A stretch of DNA of 64,000 nucleotides from Dickeya aquatica (GCF_900095885.1 NZ_LT615367.1:186001-250000); one strand, 5' to 3'; positions 47,391-58,426 are shown, counted from the first letter of the stretch. A program made the numbers and translations. The notes: generated by a model from the sequence alone, not told the origin.

Positions 47391-48356
47391 TTTTATATCA
47401 TTCTCTGTGAGCTGCCTGAATACATTTTCGGCGGAAATACTGTCCATCTTATTGTTACAAGATATCACCGCCGTTTGGTTTTTCCCGTAGCCGCCAATCA
47501 GTCCAGGGTCGGTCGGGCCATATAAGGTGATATTGGGCCTATCAAGTGCCGCCGTCAGGTGACTTAAACCGGTATCCACCGATACCACGACCTGCGCGCC
47601 CGCCAGCACGGCGGCAACCTGCTCCAGCGTGAGCTTTGGCAGCACCTCGACATGCGCAAAGCCTTCGGCAAGACGCTGTGCCCGTTGATGTTCATGTTCT
47701 GCTCCCCAGGGCAGCAGAATACGCAGCCCGGTTGGCGCTGTCAGGGCTATCAGTTCACGCCAGTGGGTTTCCGGCCAGTGTTTTTCATCACGCGTGGTCG
47801 CGTGCAGGAACACCAGATAGGGTGATGTATCGGCAACCGACGTTGAGAGAAAGCGTGCGGCAATCGCATAGTCGCCTTGCTCTGCCGGTTTGCGGTAATT
47901 GAGACTCATGGCAAACAGCGCGCGAATACGCTCTACGGCATGTTGCTGGCGCGCGACCGGGTGGCGGTATTGATAGAACCAGCTTGCCAGCGGTTCACGC
48001 GCACTTTTCCAGTCAAGGCCGTGCTTGTTGCCATGGGCCAGTCGTGTCACCAGCAAGGCGCTTTTCAGTAATCCCTGCGCGTCTATGACTGCGTCATAGC
48101 GCTTTTCCCGCAGGCGCTGTTTAAACGCCGCGCGTTCAGCACGAACCGGCGCACTAAACCAGTTTTTACGCCAGCGGCGAATGGCGACGGGAATGACGCG
48201 GTCAACTGCCGGATGCCAGCCGGGTATCTGGGCAAAGCCCTCTTCCACTACCCAGTCAAATTCAATGCCATGAATCACCTGCATTGCATCGGTCAATGCC
48301 GGTAGGGTGTGCAGCACATCGCCCATGGATGAGGTTTTAACAATCAGCACCCTCAT
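47385..48356 (-). CDS. waaC: LPS heptosyltransferase I
   Basis: 323 residues. RVLIVKTSSMGDVLHTLPAL is the WaaC N-terminus, and SVDTGLSHLTAALDRPNITLYG the nucleotide-heptose site. It adds the first heptose to Kdo. Its start overlaps the waaF stop by four bases. Confidence 0.97.
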   Translation of the reverse strand: MRVLIVKTSSMGDVLHTLPALTDAMQVIHGIEFDWVVEEGFAQIPGWHPAVDRVIPVAIRRWRKNWFSAPVRAERAAFKQRLREKRYDAVIDAQGLLKSALLVTRLAHGNKHGLDWKSAREPLASWFYQYRHPVARQQHAVERIRALFAMSLNYRKPAEQGDYAIAARFLSTSVADTSPYLVFLHATTRDEKHWPETHWRELIALTAPTGLRILLPWGAEHEHQRAQRLAEGFAHVEVLPKLTLEQVAAVLAGAQVVVSVDTGLSHLTAALDRPNITLYGPTDPGLIGGYGKNQTAVISCNNKMDSISAENVFRQLTENDIKR

Positions 48357-49405
48357 GCTGGCGCCCCCTGAACAGCAATATGGCGTGACAGGGCTTCGAG
48401 TACCTGCTGTGGCTGAATGTCGATCAGGCTTTGATGGTAGCCCTGCTCGGCGTCCCCTTTACGTACCCGATGATAGCCGCTAATTAAGCGAATCACCTCG
48501 GCCTGCTGAGACAGTGGCGGTGTGAAGTCCGGGCTGCTGGGGCCATACAGCGCCACCAGCGGGCGGTTGAGCGCAGCGGCGACGTGCATCAGGCCCGAGT
48601 CATTACTGACTACCGCCTGACAAGCGGCGATCAGGACGACGGCTTGATCCAGCGAGGTCTGGCCTGCCAGATTTAAGCAGTATCCTTTCGCCTCGTGACT
48701 GAGCGTGGCGCAGATATCTTCCCCGGCCTGCCGGTCATTTGCAGAACCGAATAGCACTACCTGATAGCCGTTATCTATCAGTGATTGCGCCAGTGCGCCG
48801 TAATGATAGTGAGGCCAGCGTTTCGCCGGGCCGAATTCGGCTCCGGGGCAAAAACCAATAATGGGTCTCTGCCCGGCGAGCGGAAATGCGGCCAGTGCGG
48901 TAGCTTTTTCGGCTTCGCTGACGCTCAGTTGCGGTAAGTGTAGCGGCTGCGGCAGGTCGCTGGCGCTATGTATCCGATCGCGGCCATAGGCCAGCGCGAC
49001 ATAGCGTTGCACCATTAACGGGAAGGCGGCTTTATCAAGCACCCGCACGTCGTTCAGTAAGCCGTAGCGCATTTCGCCGCGCCAGCCGGTGCGCTGAGGG
49101 ATGCGGGCAAAAAACGGCACCAGTGCGGATTTAAACGAATTGGGTAACACATAGGCGCGATCATAGTGCTGTTCACGCAGTCCCATGCCCAATCGCCGCC
49201 GTTCGCCAAGCGCCAGCGCACCGTGGCCAAGTGGCATGGCCAGCGCCTGATTGACCTCTGGCATACGCGCCAGCAACGGGCGGCACCAGGCCGGTGCCAT
49301 GACATCAATCGAGGCTTGCGGGTATTGCGCGTTGAGCGTGCGATACAGGCTGTGCGACATCATCATGTCGCCTACCCACGACGGGCCGATGACCAGAATT
49401 TTCAT
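48353..49405 (-). CDS. waaF: LPS heptosyltransferase II
   Basis: 350 residues. KILVIGPSWVGDMMMSHSLY is the WaaF N-terminus; GFCPGAEFGPAKRWPHYHY and SNDSGLMHVAAALNRPLVALYGP are the catalytic and sugar-nucleotide elements. It adds the second heptose. It sits 30 bases after hldD in the standard hldD-waaF-waaC order. Confidence 0.97.
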   Translation of the reverse strand: MKILVIGPSWVGDMMMSHSLYRTLNAQYPQASIDVMAPAWCRPLLARMPEVNQALAMPLGHGALALGERRRLGMGLREQHYDRAYVLPNSFKSALVPFFARIPQRTGWRGEMRYGLLNDVRVLDKAAFPLMVQRYVALAYGRDRIHSASDLPQPLHLPQLSVSEAEKATALAAFPLAGQRPIIGFCPGAEFGPAKRWPHYHYGALAQSLIDNGYQVVLFGSANDRQAGEDICATLSHEAKGYCLNLAGQTSLDQAVVLIAACQAVVSNDSGLMHVAAALNRPLVALYGPSSPDFTPPLSQQAEVIRLISGYHRVRKGDAEQGYHQSLIDIQPQQVLEALSRHIAVQGAPA

Positions 49406-49435
49406 ACCGTTGGTATTTCCTTACGGCCAGACAAA

Positions 49436-50368
49436 TCAAACGCTGCGGTTAAGCCAGGCAAGGTATTCAGTCACCCCTTGGGCGACGGTTTTGAACGGCT
49501 TGTCATAACCGGCAGCCCGTAATTTGCTGAGGTCGGCCTGGGTATATGCCTGATAGCGGCCTTTCAGTTTGTCCGGGAACGGGATGTATTCGACGCTGTC
49601 TTGCTTGTGCCAGGTCAGTACCGCATCGGCAACGGCCTGGAACGACTCGGCGCGGCCAGTACCGCAGTTGAAAATACCGGAGACACCGTGCTGCCAGAAC
49701 CACAGATTCACCGCTGCCACATCGCCGACATAAACGAAATCACGCTTGAAGTTTTCGCTGCCGCTGAACAGTTTCGGCTTTTCGCCCTGATTCAGTTGGG
49801 TATTGAGGTGGAAAGCCACGCTCGCCATGCTGCCTTTGTGACTTTCACGCGGCCCGTAGACATTGAAATAACGGAAGCCGCAAATCTGTGACTCAGCCTG
49901 CGGCAGAATCTCACGCACATACTGGTCAAACAGGAATTTGGAGTAGCCGTACACATTAAGCGGCTGTTCGTACTGGCGATCTTCAATGAAATTATCGGTA
50001 CGGCCACCGTAGGTTGCCGCAGAGGAGGCGTACAGGAATGGAATACCGCGCTCAAGACAGTAGTGCAGCACCTCTTTTGAATACTGATAGTTGTTATCCA
50101 TCATGTATTTGCCATCCCACTCGGTGGTGGATGAACAGGCACCTTCATGGAAAATCGCGTCAATATCGCCCAGATCGTCACCGGCAACGATACTGGCAAT
50201 AAAATCTTCCTTGTCCATGTAATCGGCGATGTCCAGATCAACCAGATTGGCGAATTTGGTGCCATCTTTGAGGTTATCGACCACCAGAATATCCCGGTGT
50301 CCGGCGTCATTGAGCGCCTTCACGATATTGCTGCCGATGAAGCCGGCACCGCCAGTCACGATAATCAT
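49436..50368 (-). CDS. hldD: ADP-L-glycero-D-manno-heptose 6-epimerase
   Basis: 310 residues from the ATG at 50368, equal to E. coli; the frame to 50455 is over-long. [19 protein letters not shown] binds the dinucleotide, YGYSK carries the catalytic Tyr and Lys, and [16 protein letters not shown] is family-typical. It makes the heptose donor used by WaaC, WaaF and WaaQ. Upstream, GTAGAGC and GCTCTAC (50394-50412) form a short inverted repeat of unknown role. Confidence 0.97.
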   Translation of the reverse strand: MIIVTGGAGFIGSNIVKALNDAGHRDILVVDNLKDGTKFANLVDLDIADYMDKEDFIASIVAGDDLGDIDAIFHEGACSSTTEWDGKYMMDNNYQYSKEVLHYCLERGIPFLYASSAATYGGRTDNFIEDRQYEQPLNVYGYSKFLFDQYVREILPQAESQICGFRYFNVYGPRESHKGSMASVAFHLNTQLNQGEKPKLFSGSENFKRDFVYVGDVAAVNLWFWQHGVSGIFNCGTGRAESFQAVADAVLTWHKQDSVEYIPFPDKLKGRYQAYTQADLSKLRAAGYDKPFKTVAQGVTEYLAWLNRSV

Positions 50369-50606
50369 GGGAGTTACCTTGTTAAGCTTGCTGGTAGAGC
50401 ACCGCGCTCTACACCTGTTGGGCGCTATCATAACATTACCGCGCACAGCGGGCATCCTGTGCTGATTTTCTCGCTATATCCTGCGTACTGCGCCGCATTT
50501 ATCGTGTGATGGCGGTGGGGTTTTGCGCTAAAGCCGTCAGCCCGGTTTGCATTTCTCCACTACCTTTACCTGCATAGGGTGTGTCATGGAGAAAGGAGAA
50601 TAAGCG

Positions 50607-51803
50607 ATGCCTGCGGCATTTTATCAGCAACTGACCGCTCAACTGGCAGCGTTGCAGCGTGATGGTCTGTTCAAAGACGAGCAGCCCATTACCAGCCCCC
50701 AGCAGGCCCAGGTCAGCACCGCCTGCGGTGATGAGTTGATCAACTTTTGTGCCAACAACTATTTAGGGCTGGCGAATCACCCGGCATTGATTGGTGCTGC
50801 CAAAGCCGGGCTGGATAGCCACGGTTTCGGTATGGCCTCGGTGCGCTTTATTTGCGGCACACAAGATATCCACACCGAGCTTGAACAACAACTGGCGCAT
50901 TTTCTTGGTATGGAGGACGCCATTCTCTACTCCTCCTGTTTTGATGCCAACGGCGGCCTGTTCGAAACCCTGATGGGCGAAGAGGATGCAATTGTGTCGG
51001 ATGCGCTGAACCATGCGTCGATTATTGATGGTATTCGGCTATCAAAAGCGCGCCGCTATCGCTATGGCAATAACGATATGCGGCAACTGGAAGCACGGTT
51101 GCAGCAGGCGCGTTCTGAAGGGGCGCGTCATCTGCTTATCGCTACCGATGGCGTATTTTCCATGGACGGCGTGATAGCCAATCTGCCGGGCATTTGCGAG
51201 CTGGCACGCCGTTATGACGCGCTGGTGATGGTGGATGATTCGCATGCGGTGGGCATTGTCGGTGAGCAGGGGCGCGGCACGCCTGAATATCATCAGGTGA
51301 TGGGGCAGGTTGATATCCTCACCGGCACGCTGGGCAAGGCGCTCGGCGGTGCCAGCGGCGGATATATTGCGGCCCGCCGCGAGGTGGTTACGTGGTTACG
51401 CCAGCGCTCGCGCCCTTATCTGTTTTCGAACTCACTCGCCCCTTCGATAGTCACGGCGTCTCTTGCTGCACTGACGCTGGTGCGTGACGGGCAGGCGCTG
51501 CGCCAGCAGTTGTGGCGCAACGCAAACCGGTTTCGCCAACAGATGACCGCCGCCGGTTTTACGCTGACTGGGGCTGACCATGCCATCATTCCGGTGATGC
51601 TGGGCGATGCCCGGCTGGCGCAGGCGTTTGCCGTTGCACTGCGCCATCAGGGCATTTATGTCAGCGGCTTTTTCTACCCGGTTGTGCCGCAAGGGCAGGC
51701 GCGCATTCGCACGCAACTGTCGGCTGCGCATACGCCAGCGCAGGTTGAACAGGCGGTGGCGGCATTTATTCGTGTGGGACAGCAGCTTGGCGTGGTGGAC
51801 TGA
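50607..51803 (+). CDS. kbl: 2-amino-3-ketobutyrate CoA ligase (glycine C-acetyltransferase)
   Basis: 398 residues, same as E. coli. The PLP lysine is in [20 protein letters not shown], and [21 protein letters not shown] holds the Asp and His that contact PLP. It splits aminoketobutyrate from threonine into glycine and acetyl-CoA. A strong AAAGGAG site precedes it, and tdh follows after 11 bases. Confidence 0.97.
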   Translation: MPAAFYQQLTAQLAALQRDGLFKDEQPITSPQQAQVSTACGDELINFCANNYLGLANHPALIGAAKAGLDSHGFGMASVRFICGTQDIHTELEQQLAHFLGMEDAILYSSCFDANGGLFETLMGEEDAIVSDALNHASIIDGIRLSKARRYRYGNNDMRQLEARLQQARSEGARHLLIATDGVFSMDGVIANLPGICELARRYDALVMVDDSHAVGIVGEQGRGTPEYHQVMGQVDILTGTLGKALGGASGGYIAARREVVTWLRQRSRPYLFSNSLAPSIVTASLAALTLVRDGQALRQQLWRNANRFRQQMTAAGFTLTGADHAIIPVMLGDARLAQAFAVALRHQGIYVSGFFYPVVPQGQARIRTQLSAAHTPAQVEQAVAAFIRVGQQLGVVD

Positions 51804-51814
51804 GGGGGAACGGT

Positions 51815-52837
51815 ATGAAAGCGCTGGCAAAACTGCGACCGGAACCGGGTATCTGGCTGACTGACGTGCCAGAGCCGGAACCTGGTCACAATGATGTGCT
51901 GATTAAAATCCGCAAAACCGCCATTTGTGGCACGGATGTTCACATCTACAACTGGGATGAATGGTCGCAGAAAACCGTCCCGATACCGCTGGTGACAGGC
52001 CATGAGTATGTTGGCGAGATTGTGGCCATCGGGCAGGAGGTTGAGGGGTTTCATCTGGGCGACCGGGTATCGGGTGAGGGCCATATTACCTGTGGTTATT
52101 GCCGCAACTGCCGTGCCGGTCGGCGGCATTTATGCCGTAACACATCCGGTGTTGGCGTGAACCGACCGGGGGCGTTTGCCGAGTATCTGGTGATCCCGGC
52201 ATACAATGCCTTTCGCCTGCCAGCCGCCATTCCTGATGAGATAGCCGCGATTTTCGACCCGTTTGGCAATGCCGTGCATACCGCGCTGGCGTTCGATTTG
52301 GTGGGGGAAGATGTGCTTATCTGCGGGGCCGGGCCGATAGGGGTGATGGCAGCCGCGGTGTGCCGCCATGTCGGGGCGCGTCATGTGGTGATAACCGATG
52401 TCAACGAGTACCGGCTGGCGCTGGCGCGCCGCATGGGGGTGACGCGGGCGGTGAATGTCGCCGATACCGCGCTTGAGGCGGTGATGCATGAGCTGGGGAT
52501 GACGGAAGGGTTTGACGTGGGGCTGGAAATGTCCGGCGCGCCGCAGGCGTTTCGCAGCTTATTGTCGGTGATGAATCACGGCGGGCGTATCGCCATGCTG
52601 GGTATTGCGCCGCAGGCAACGCCGGTGGACTGGAGCGAGATCATTTTTAAAGGGCTGGTAATTAAAGGGATTTATGGCCGAGAAATGTTTGAAACCTGGT
52701 ACAAGATGGCGGCGCTTATCCAGTCCGGCTTGGATCTCTCACCGGTTATCACCCACCGCTTTCACCGCGATGATTTCCAGCACGGCTTCGATGTGATGCG
52801 CTCAGGGCAGTCCGGTAAAGTGATCCTTGACTGGTAG
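51815..52837 (+). CDS. tdh: L-threonine 3-dehydrogenase
   Basis: 340 residues. The catalytic zinc Cys is in [16 protein letters not shown]; the structural zinc site is the four-Cys cluster [15 protein letters not shown]; the NAD motif is [13 protein letters not shown]. It oxidises threonine to aminoketobutyrate for Kbl. AGGGGGAACGG precedes the ATG. Confidence 0.97.
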   Translation: MKALAKLRPEPGIWLTDVPEPEPGHNDVLIKIRKTAICGTDVHIYNWDEWSQKTVPIPLVTGHEYVGEIVAIGQEVEGFHLGDRVSGEGHITCGYCRNCRAGRRHLCRNTSGVGVNRPGAFAEYLVIPAYNAFRLPAAIPDEIAAIFDPFGNAVHTALAFDLVGEDVLICGAGPIGVMAAAVCRHVGARHVVITDVNEYRLALARRMGVTRAVNVADTALEAVMHELGMTEGFDVGLEMSGAPQAFRSLLSVMNHGGRIAMLGIAPQATPVDWSEIIFKGLVIKGIYGREMFETWYKMAALIQSGLDLSPVITHRFHRDDFQHGFDVMRSGQSGKVILDW

Positions 52838-52872
52838 CCTGTGCGCCCCGATTGATGTTTATCGTATCAGCA

Positions 52873-52898
52873 CGCCCGGCATGCACGGATGCCGGGCG
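52873..52898. terminator. Palindromic hairpin between convergent tdh and yibQ
   Basis: CGCCCGGCAT and ATGCCGGGCG form a perfect 10-bp stem with a 6-base loop. There is no T-run, so it may be a REP-like or bidirectional 3'-end element. Confidence 0.45.
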
Positions 52899-52908
52899 CA
52901 GGTTACCC

Positions 52909-53844
52909 TCAGCCGAGCCAGATTTGCCAGCGCTGTTGCATATAGTGCACACCCGCGCTTTCGCTGAGGTACTGACCGAGGCGACGCCACAGTTCAAACT
53001 GCGACATCGCCGGTAAAGGCTTGAATGCACAGACCTGAACCGGGCGCAGGCGTTTTTGCGGCGCGGGCCTTGCTGCGAGCTGTGTCGGCACCGGCTGATA
53101 GCGCTGCTCTGCTTCATTGAGCAATTGGCTTGGCCGTACCAGCACAATATCGGCAGGCAGCGCAGGCAGCATTTGCTGCAACACCGTGATGGTGGCGGGA
53201 TGAGGATGGCCGATGGCAATCGCATATCCGCTGCGTCTGGCGATGTCTAAGGCGCGGTTGAATTGCTGGCGGATATCAGCAACGTTTTGGCTGTCATCAA
53301 GAAAAACCTTGCGTTTGAGTACCTTGATGCCTGTCTCTGCCGCGGCGCGACTGGCCTGACTGCTCCCTATCGTCATACTGTCAAGAAAGTAGAGCCGATA
53401 GGCGCTCATGGCCCGCATCACTTTTTGCATCCCCGGCAGGCTGGCAGTCATCGCACTGCCCATATGGTTATTGAGCCCTGCTGCATAAGGCACGTTATTG
53501 ACCGCCTCACGCACGATGCGGGTGATTTCCGCTTCACTCATGTCCGGGCGTAACGTGTCTTTTTCCAGCGGCTGTTTGCTGATAGGGGCCATTGGCAGGT
53601 GGATTAACACCTCGCGCCCCTGTGCGTGCGCTCTGGTGGCGACATCGCGGGCATTGGGTGAGTTGGGCAACACGGCGATGGAAACCGCCGTCGGCATTGC
53701 CAGAATCTGATTGTCGTTATGCGCGCGATAACCAAAATCGTCAATCACCAGCGCCAGCTTACCGGCCAGAACTGGCTGCGCTGACGTGAGTATTACGCCT
53801 GATAGGGCGATAGCCGCCAACAGACGGCAGAGGAGTAAACGCAC
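52909..53844 (-). CDS. yibQ: Divergent polysaccharide deacetylase family protein YibQ
   Basis: 311 residues. The start chosen is GTG at 53844, with GGAAGG six bases ahead and a signal peptide beginning RLLLCRLLAAIALSG; the longer TTG start at 53862 lies inside envC. The mature part has KLALVIDDFGYRAHND, LIHLPMAP and AIGHPHPATITVL of the family. Periplasmic location is likely; the substrate is unknown. It starts 3 bases after the envC stop, as one transcript. Confidence 0.9.
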   Translation of the reverse strand: MRLLLCRLLAAIALSGVILTSAQPVLAGKLALVIDDFGYRAHNDNQILAMPTAVSIAVLPNSPNARDVATRAHAQGREVLIHLPMAPISKQPLEKDTLRPDMSEAEITRIVREAVNNVPYAAGLNNHMGSAMTASLPGMQKVMRAMSAYRLYFLDSMTIGSSQASRAAAETGIKVLKRKVFLDDSQNVADIRQQFNRALDIARRSGYAIAIGHPHPATITVLQQMLPALPADIVLVRPSQLLNEAEQRYQPVPTQLAARPAPQKRLRPVQVCAFKPLPAMSQFELWRRLGQYLSESAGVHYMQQRWQIWLG

Positions 53845-53846
53845 AC

Positions 53847-55121
53847 TTACCTTCCTAACCAAGAGATGGGGTTGACCGCCTGTCCCTGACGTCGGATTTC
53901 GAAATAGAGCGCGGGTTGGCTCTGCCCGCCGCTGCTGCCTGCCAGCGCCAGCGGCTGGCCGGCTTTGACCTGTGCACCGACGGCAACCAGCGCACTCTGG
54001 TTATAACCGTACAGGCTCATATCCCCCCTGCCGTGATCGACTACCACCACCTGGCCGTAGCCTTGCAGCCAGTCGGCCATCAGCACTGTGCCATCGGCGA
54101 TGGCGCGCACCTCGGTGCCTTCGCTGGTGGCAATCACCAGCCCTTTCCAGCGTAGTTCGCCTTGTAGCGGCTCGCCAAAACGATGCAGGGTGCGCCCCCG
54201 CACCGGCCAGACGTACTGACCCGCAGGCTGACCCAGACCACCGGTTCGCGCTATCAAAGACTGTTCTTGCTCCGTCGGTTTGTAACGGGCTCCGCGCTGT
54301 TTAGCCTGCTCCTCTTTTTCGCGTAAGCGGGCGGCTTCGCGGGCCTCGCGCTCGGCGCGGGCTTTGGCTTCACGCTCGGCGCGGGCTATCTGGTCACGCA
54401 GGCGGCTTTCATTTTGGCGCAGCTCGGTTAACTGTTGCTGGTCTTTTGCCAGCGCCTGTTCCAGCGAGCCGAGTATGCTTTGGCGCTCGTTTTGCGCTTT
54501 CTCCAGCGTTTTTTGTTGCTGTTGCTGCTCGCCAAGCAGGCGCTTTTGCTGTGATTGCTTTTGCTCAATCTGCTGCTTTTGCGCCGCCAGTTGCGCGCGG
54601 GTTTGTTGCAACTCGCCGATGGACTTTTCCCGCGCCCGGTTCAGGTAAGTAAAGTAAGCCAGAATGCGCTCGCGGCGCTGTGCGTCTTCACCGCTGAGTA
54701 CCAGTTGTAAGGCGTTGTGTTGGCCCTGGCGAAAGGCGGCATCCAGTTGCTGGGACAGCAGCGTTTCCTGCGTTTTTTGCTGGGCCTGTAGTTTGGTTAT
54801 CGACGTGCCAAGGTGGGTGATGTCTTGATTGAGTCGCTCAAGCGTGGCGCGCGTATCCCGTAGCTGACGGGTAGATTGCGCGATGGATTGCTCTTGCTGT
54901 TTCAACTGAGTAAGCAGCACGTTGCGCCGCTGCTGCTGGTCGCGCACGCTTTTTTCTTTCTCTGCGATATCCTGCTGTAACGATTTCAGCTGTTGCTGGC
55001 TGTCTTCGCTGCGGCCAGGACACGGCAGCAGCAGCATGCCGACACAAAGCACACTGGCGCACCGGATCAACAATTTGTCACGGCCCACGGGCAACGGTAC
55101 AGAGAAGGCGTTTTTGCTCAT
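53847..55121 (-). CDS. envC: Murein hydrolase activator EnvC
   Basis: 424 residues. A signal peptide (about 1-38) precedes a long coiled coil rich in Gln/Glu/Arg (about 40-270) and a C-terminal LytM domain: GELRWKGLVIATSEGTEVRA, VVVDHGRGDMSLYGYNQSAL and LYFEIRRQGQAVNPISWLGR. The degenerate LytM lacks the full metal set, as known for EnvC, which activates AmiA and AmiB at the septum. In E. coli gpmM precedes envC; here it is absent. Confidence 0.96.
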   Translation of the reverse strand: MSKNAFSVPLPVGRDKLLIRCASVLCVGMLLLPCPGRSEDSQQQLKSLQQDIAEKEKSVRDQQQRRNVLLTQLKQQEQSIAQSTRQLRDTRATLERLNQDITHLGTSITKLQAQQKTQETLLSQQLDAAFRQGQHNALQLVLSGEDAQRRERILAYFTYLNRAREKSIGELQQTRAQLAAQKQQIEQKQSQQKRLLGEQQQQQKTLEKAQNERQSILGSLEQALAKDQQQLTELRQNESRLRDQIARAEREAKARAEREAREAARLREKEEQAKQRGARYKPTEQEQSLIARTGGLGQPAGQYVWPVRGRTLHRFGEPLQGELRWKGLVIATSEGTEVRAIADGTVLMADWLQGYGQVVVVDHGRGDMSLYGYNQSALVAVGAQVKAGQPLALAGSSGGQSQPALYFEIRRQGQAVNPISWLGR

Positions 55122-55368
55122 GGTGAAAGATTATTCCACGATGAACCTTCGCTTACCAGTTGTGTTGTCTGGGATTTCTATTTCTATCCATGACAGTTGG
55201 CGGATGTTGTGCCTTGGTTAATCTTCGCTGCCGTGAGGGATAAATGCAGGCGGCTGCGCAGAATCGTGACGCGATATTGGCTTACAGGCTGTAATTGCAC
55301 TATGGCATAGGTATACTCAGACACCCTGTATTTGAATTGATTAACTGATTTCGGAGTCGTTACACCCC

Positions 55369-55800
55369 ATGCAAGAGATTATGCCATTTATCAGCCGACA
55401 CCCTGTCATGTGCGTTGCCTGGGTTGCCTTGTTGATTGCAGTCATCGTGCTGACAGTGAAAAGTAAACTGTCCAAGGTAAAAGAAGTGGCTCGTGGTGAG
55501 GCTATCCAGCTGATAAATAAAGAAGATGCGGTAGTGGTGGATACCCGTAATCGTGACGATTATCGCCGTGGTCATATCGCCGGGGCTATCAACCTGTTGC
55601 CGAATGACATCAAGAGCGGCAGCTTCGGTGAGCTGGAAAAGCACAAAGCACAGCCGGTGATTGTGGTTTGCGCCAATGGCATGTCATCGCGCGAGTCAGG
55701 TGAACATCTGTTCAACGCCGGTTTTGAGCGCGTTCTGATTTTGAAAGACGGGCTGGCGGGCTGGAGTGGTGAGAATCTCCCGCTGGTGCGCGGTAAATAA
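55369..55800 (+). CDS. yibN: Rhodanese-like membrane protein YibN
   Basis: 143 residues. One N-terminal membrane segment (about 11-31) is followed by a rhodanese domain ([20 protein letters not shown]). The active-site loop reads CANGMSS with C101 in the catalytic place; as I recall it, E. coli YibN has no Cys there. A TATACT at 55312-55317 may be its -10 box. secB follows after only about 100 bases, with no grxC between. Confidence 0.92.
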   Translation: MQEIMPFISRHPVMCVAWVALLIAVIVLTVKSKLSKVKEVARGEAIQLINKEDAVVVDTRNRDDYRRGHIAGAINLLPNDIKSGSFGELEKHKAQPVIVVCANGMSSRESGEHLFNAGFERVLILKDGLAGWSGENLPLVRGK

Positions 55801-55899
55801 GGCCGTGCCCTCTGCGGGCGCTGTCTGTTTGTGTTATGGCGTGACTTTCCTGGCGAAAGGAAGCGCGCAAGGAAATCTAACAAAAGGGTATTATTCAAC

Positions 55900-56370
55900 A
55901 TGTCTGAACAAAATAACGTCGAACTGAATTTCCAGATCCAGCGTATCTATACCAAAGATATTTCGTTTGAAGCGCCGAATGCGCCGCAAGTGTTCCAGCA
56001 GGAGTGGAACCCGGAAGTCAAACTGGATCTCGACACCGCCTCGACACAACTGGCTGATGATGTCTATGAAGTGGTACTGCGTGTGACCGTGACTTCGACA
56101 CTGGGTGAAGAGACGGCATTCCTGTGCGAAGTTCAGCAGGCCGGTATCTTTACCGTGTCTGGCATTGACGGTACTCAACTGGCGCATTGCCTGGGCGCGT
56201 ATTGCCCGAATGTGTTGTTCCCGTATGCGCGTGAATGCATCACCAGCCTGGTATCGCGTGGTACTTTCCCGCAGCTCAACCTGGCTCCGGTTAACTTTGA
56301 TGCTCTGTTCATGAACTATCTGGAACAGCAGGCAGGCCAGGAAGGCAGCACCCAGAAGCTGGATGCCTGA
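55900..56370 (+). CDS. secB: Protein-export chaperone SecB
   Basis: 156 residues from [20 protein letters not shown] at 55900. [18 protein letters not shown] and [20 protein letters not shown] are family hallmarks. It forms tetramers that hold preproteins unfolded for SecA. Its stop overlaps the gpsA start in TGATG. Confidence 0.97.
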   Translation: MSEQNNVELNFQIQRIYTKDISFEAPNAPQVFQQEWNPEVKLDLDTASTQLADDVYEVVLRVTVTSTLGEETAFLCEVQQAGIFTVSGIDGTQLAHCLGAYCPNVLFPYARECITSLVSRGTFPQLNLAPVNFDALFMNYLEQQAGQEGSTQKLDA

Positions 56371-57389
56371 TGCGCGTGCCTGATGCAGCCATGACAGTGA
56401 TCGGTGCCGGTTCATACGGCACCGCGCTGGCGATCACGGTGGCCCGCAATGGCCATCGTGTCGTACTTTGGGGGCATGATCCGCAGCATATCCATGCGTT
56501 GCAGGCTGCGCGTTGCAACCAGGCGTTTTTGCCTGACGTCTCTTTCCCGGATACCTTGCAACTGGAAAGCTCACTGCCACAGGCGCTGGCGTCCAGCCGC
56601 GATATTTTGGTGGTGGTGCCAAGCCATGTGTTTGGCGAGGTGTTGCAACAGCTCAGGCCGCATTTACGTGCGGATGCCCGCTTAGTGTGGGCCACCAAAG
56701 GGCTGGAAGCGGAAACGGGCCGTTTGTTGCAGGATGTCGCGCGGGATGTGTTAGGTGAGTCTATCCCGCTGGCGGTGCTCTCTGGCCCGACCTTTGCCAA
56801 AGAACTGGCCGCCGGTCTCCCGACCGCGATTGCTTTGGCCTCGACCGACCGGCAATTCTCCGATGATTTGCAGCAATTGCTGCACTGTGGCAAAAGTTTT
56901 CGCGTCTACAGCAACCCGGATTTTATTGGTGTGCAGCTCGGTGGAGCGGTAAAAAACGTGATTGCTATCGGCGCTGGCATGTCTGATGGCATGGGGTTCG
57001 GTGCCAATGCGCGCACGGCGCTCATTACCCGCGGGCTGGCGGAAATGACGCGTCTTGGCATGGCGTTAGGGGCTGACCCGTCCACCTTCATGGGCATGGC
57101 CGGTTTAGGCGATCTGGTGCTGACGTGTACCGATAACCAGTCGCGTAACCGCCGCTTTGGCATGATGCTGGGGCAGGGCATGGACGTCATCAGTGCCCAG
57201 AATCAAATAGGTCAGGTGGTGGAAGGCTACCGTAATACCAAAGAAGTGATGGCGCTGGCGCAGCGCTACGGTGTTGAAATGCCAATCACCGAGCAGCTTT
57301 GGCAGGTGTTGTACTGTGGCAAAGATGCCCGTGAAGCCGCGCTAAGTTTGCTCGGGCGTGCACGAAAAGACGAAAGCAGCCGGGTGTAA
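56370..57389 (+). CDS. gpsA: Glycerol-3-phosphate dehydrogenase [NAD(P)+]
   Basis: 339 residues, same as E. coli. [20 protein letters not shown] binds the cofactor, and [20 protein letters not shown] carries the catalytic Lys. It makes glycerol-3-phosphate for phospholipids. It is translationally coupled to secB. Confidence 0.97.
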   Translation: MRVPDAAMTVIGAGSYGTALAITVARNGHRVVLWGHDPQHIHALQAARCNQAFLPDVSFPDTLQLESSLPQALASSRDILVVVPSHVFGEVLQQLRPHLRADARLVWATKGLEAETGRLLQDVARDVLGESIPLAVLSGPTFAKELAAGLPTAIALASTDRQFSDDLQQLLHCGKSFRVYSNPDFIGVQLGGAVKNVIAIGAGMSDGMGFGANARTALITRGLAEMTRLGMALGADPSTFMGMAGLGDLVLTCTDNQSRNRRFGMMLGQGMDVISAQNQIGQVVEGYRNTKEVMALAQRYGVEMPITEQLWQVLYCGKDAREAALSLLGRARKDESSRV

Positions 57390-57547
57390 TCACCGGATAT
57401 GGTTCGGGCTTCCTGCGGGTGGCCCGGCGTTGTCTTATTGTAAAAAAAATGGTTTTTGTGACAAAAATACCGTTTCGTTGTGGTAATAAATTGAGCGGCA
57501 GCACAGGTTAACGCGGTGAGTTGACGGTTTTTCAAAGAGGTAGCGCA

Positions 57548-58369
57548 ATGTCGAATGATGAGCTGGAACTGGTCTGGAAATACATTAAGGATGAGGCGCG
57601 CAGTCTGGCGGATTGCGAACCAATGCTGGCCAGCTTCTTTCACGCGACGCTGTTAAAACATGAGAACCTGGGCAGTGCGTTAAGTTATATGCTCGCCAAC
57701 AAACTGGCGAATGCCATCATGCCCGCCATTGCCATTCGTGAAGTGGTGGAAGAGGCCTATCGCGCCGACCCGCAAATGATTGCCGCTGCCGCCCGCGATA
57801 TTATGGCGGTGCGTCTGCGTGACCCGGCGGTGGATAAATACTCCACGCCGCTGTTGTACCTTAAAGGGTTTCACGCCTTGCAGGCTTACCGTATCGGCCA
57901 CTGGTTGTGGCAGCAAGACCGCCGGGCGCTGGCGATTTACCTGCAAAATCAAATTTCTGTCTCGTTTGGGGTGGATATCCACCCGGCCGCCCGTATTGGC
58001 TGTGGCATCATGCTCGACCATGCAACCGGTATTGTGATTGGTGAGACGGCGGTGGTGGAAAATGATGTCTCTATTCTGCAATCCGTCACGCTCGGGGGAA
58101 CCGGTAAAACCAATGGCGATCGTCACCCGAAAATTCGTGAAGGAGTGATGATTGGCGCAGGAGCCAAGATCCTCGGCAATATCGAAGTCGGTTGCGGGGC
58201 GAAAATCGGTGCGGGTTCCGTGGTGTTACAGCCGGTGCCGCCGCATACCACCGCTGCCGGTGTGCCTGCGCGGATTGTGGGCCGCCCGGAGAGTGACAAA
58301 CCGTCGCTGGATATGGATCAATACTTCAACGGCTCGCTGCGCGGCTTTGAAGACGGCGACGGGATTTGA
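57548..58369 (+). CDS. cysE: Serine acetyltransferase
   Basis: 273 residues from the ATG at 57548, as in E. coli. Helical N-terminal domain (SNDELELVWKYIKDEARSLA), then left-handed beta-helix hexapeptide repeats with catalytic His in MLDHATGIVIGETAVV, ending GFEDGDGI, whose terminal Ile anchors CysK in the synthase complex. First step of cysteine synthesis. Confidence 0.97.
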   Translation: MSNDELELVWKYIKDEARSLADCEPMLASFFHATLLKHENLGSALSYMLANKLANAIMPAIAIREVVEEAYRADPQMIAAAARDIMAVRLRDPAVDKYSTPLLYLKGFHALQAYRIGHWLWQQDRRALAIYLQNQISVSFGVDIHPAARIGCGIMLDHATGIVIGETAVVENDVSILQSVTLGGTGKTNGDRHPKIREGVMIGAGAKILGNIEVGCGAKIGAGSVVLQPVPPHTTAAGVPARIVGRPESDKPSLDMDQYFNGSLRGFEDGDGI

Positions 58370-58396
58370 CGCTGGGGCTCTGACGTCTTGTTTGAC

Positions 58397-58426
58397 GCCT
58401 GCCGGATAAGGGCAGGCCATCTTTTT
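58397..58426 (+). terminator. Rho-independent terminator after cysE
   Basis: GCCTGCC at 58397-58403 pairs with GGCAGGC at 58411-58417; CATCTTTTTC follows. It closes the yibN-secB-gpsA-cysE unit. Confidence 0.85.
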
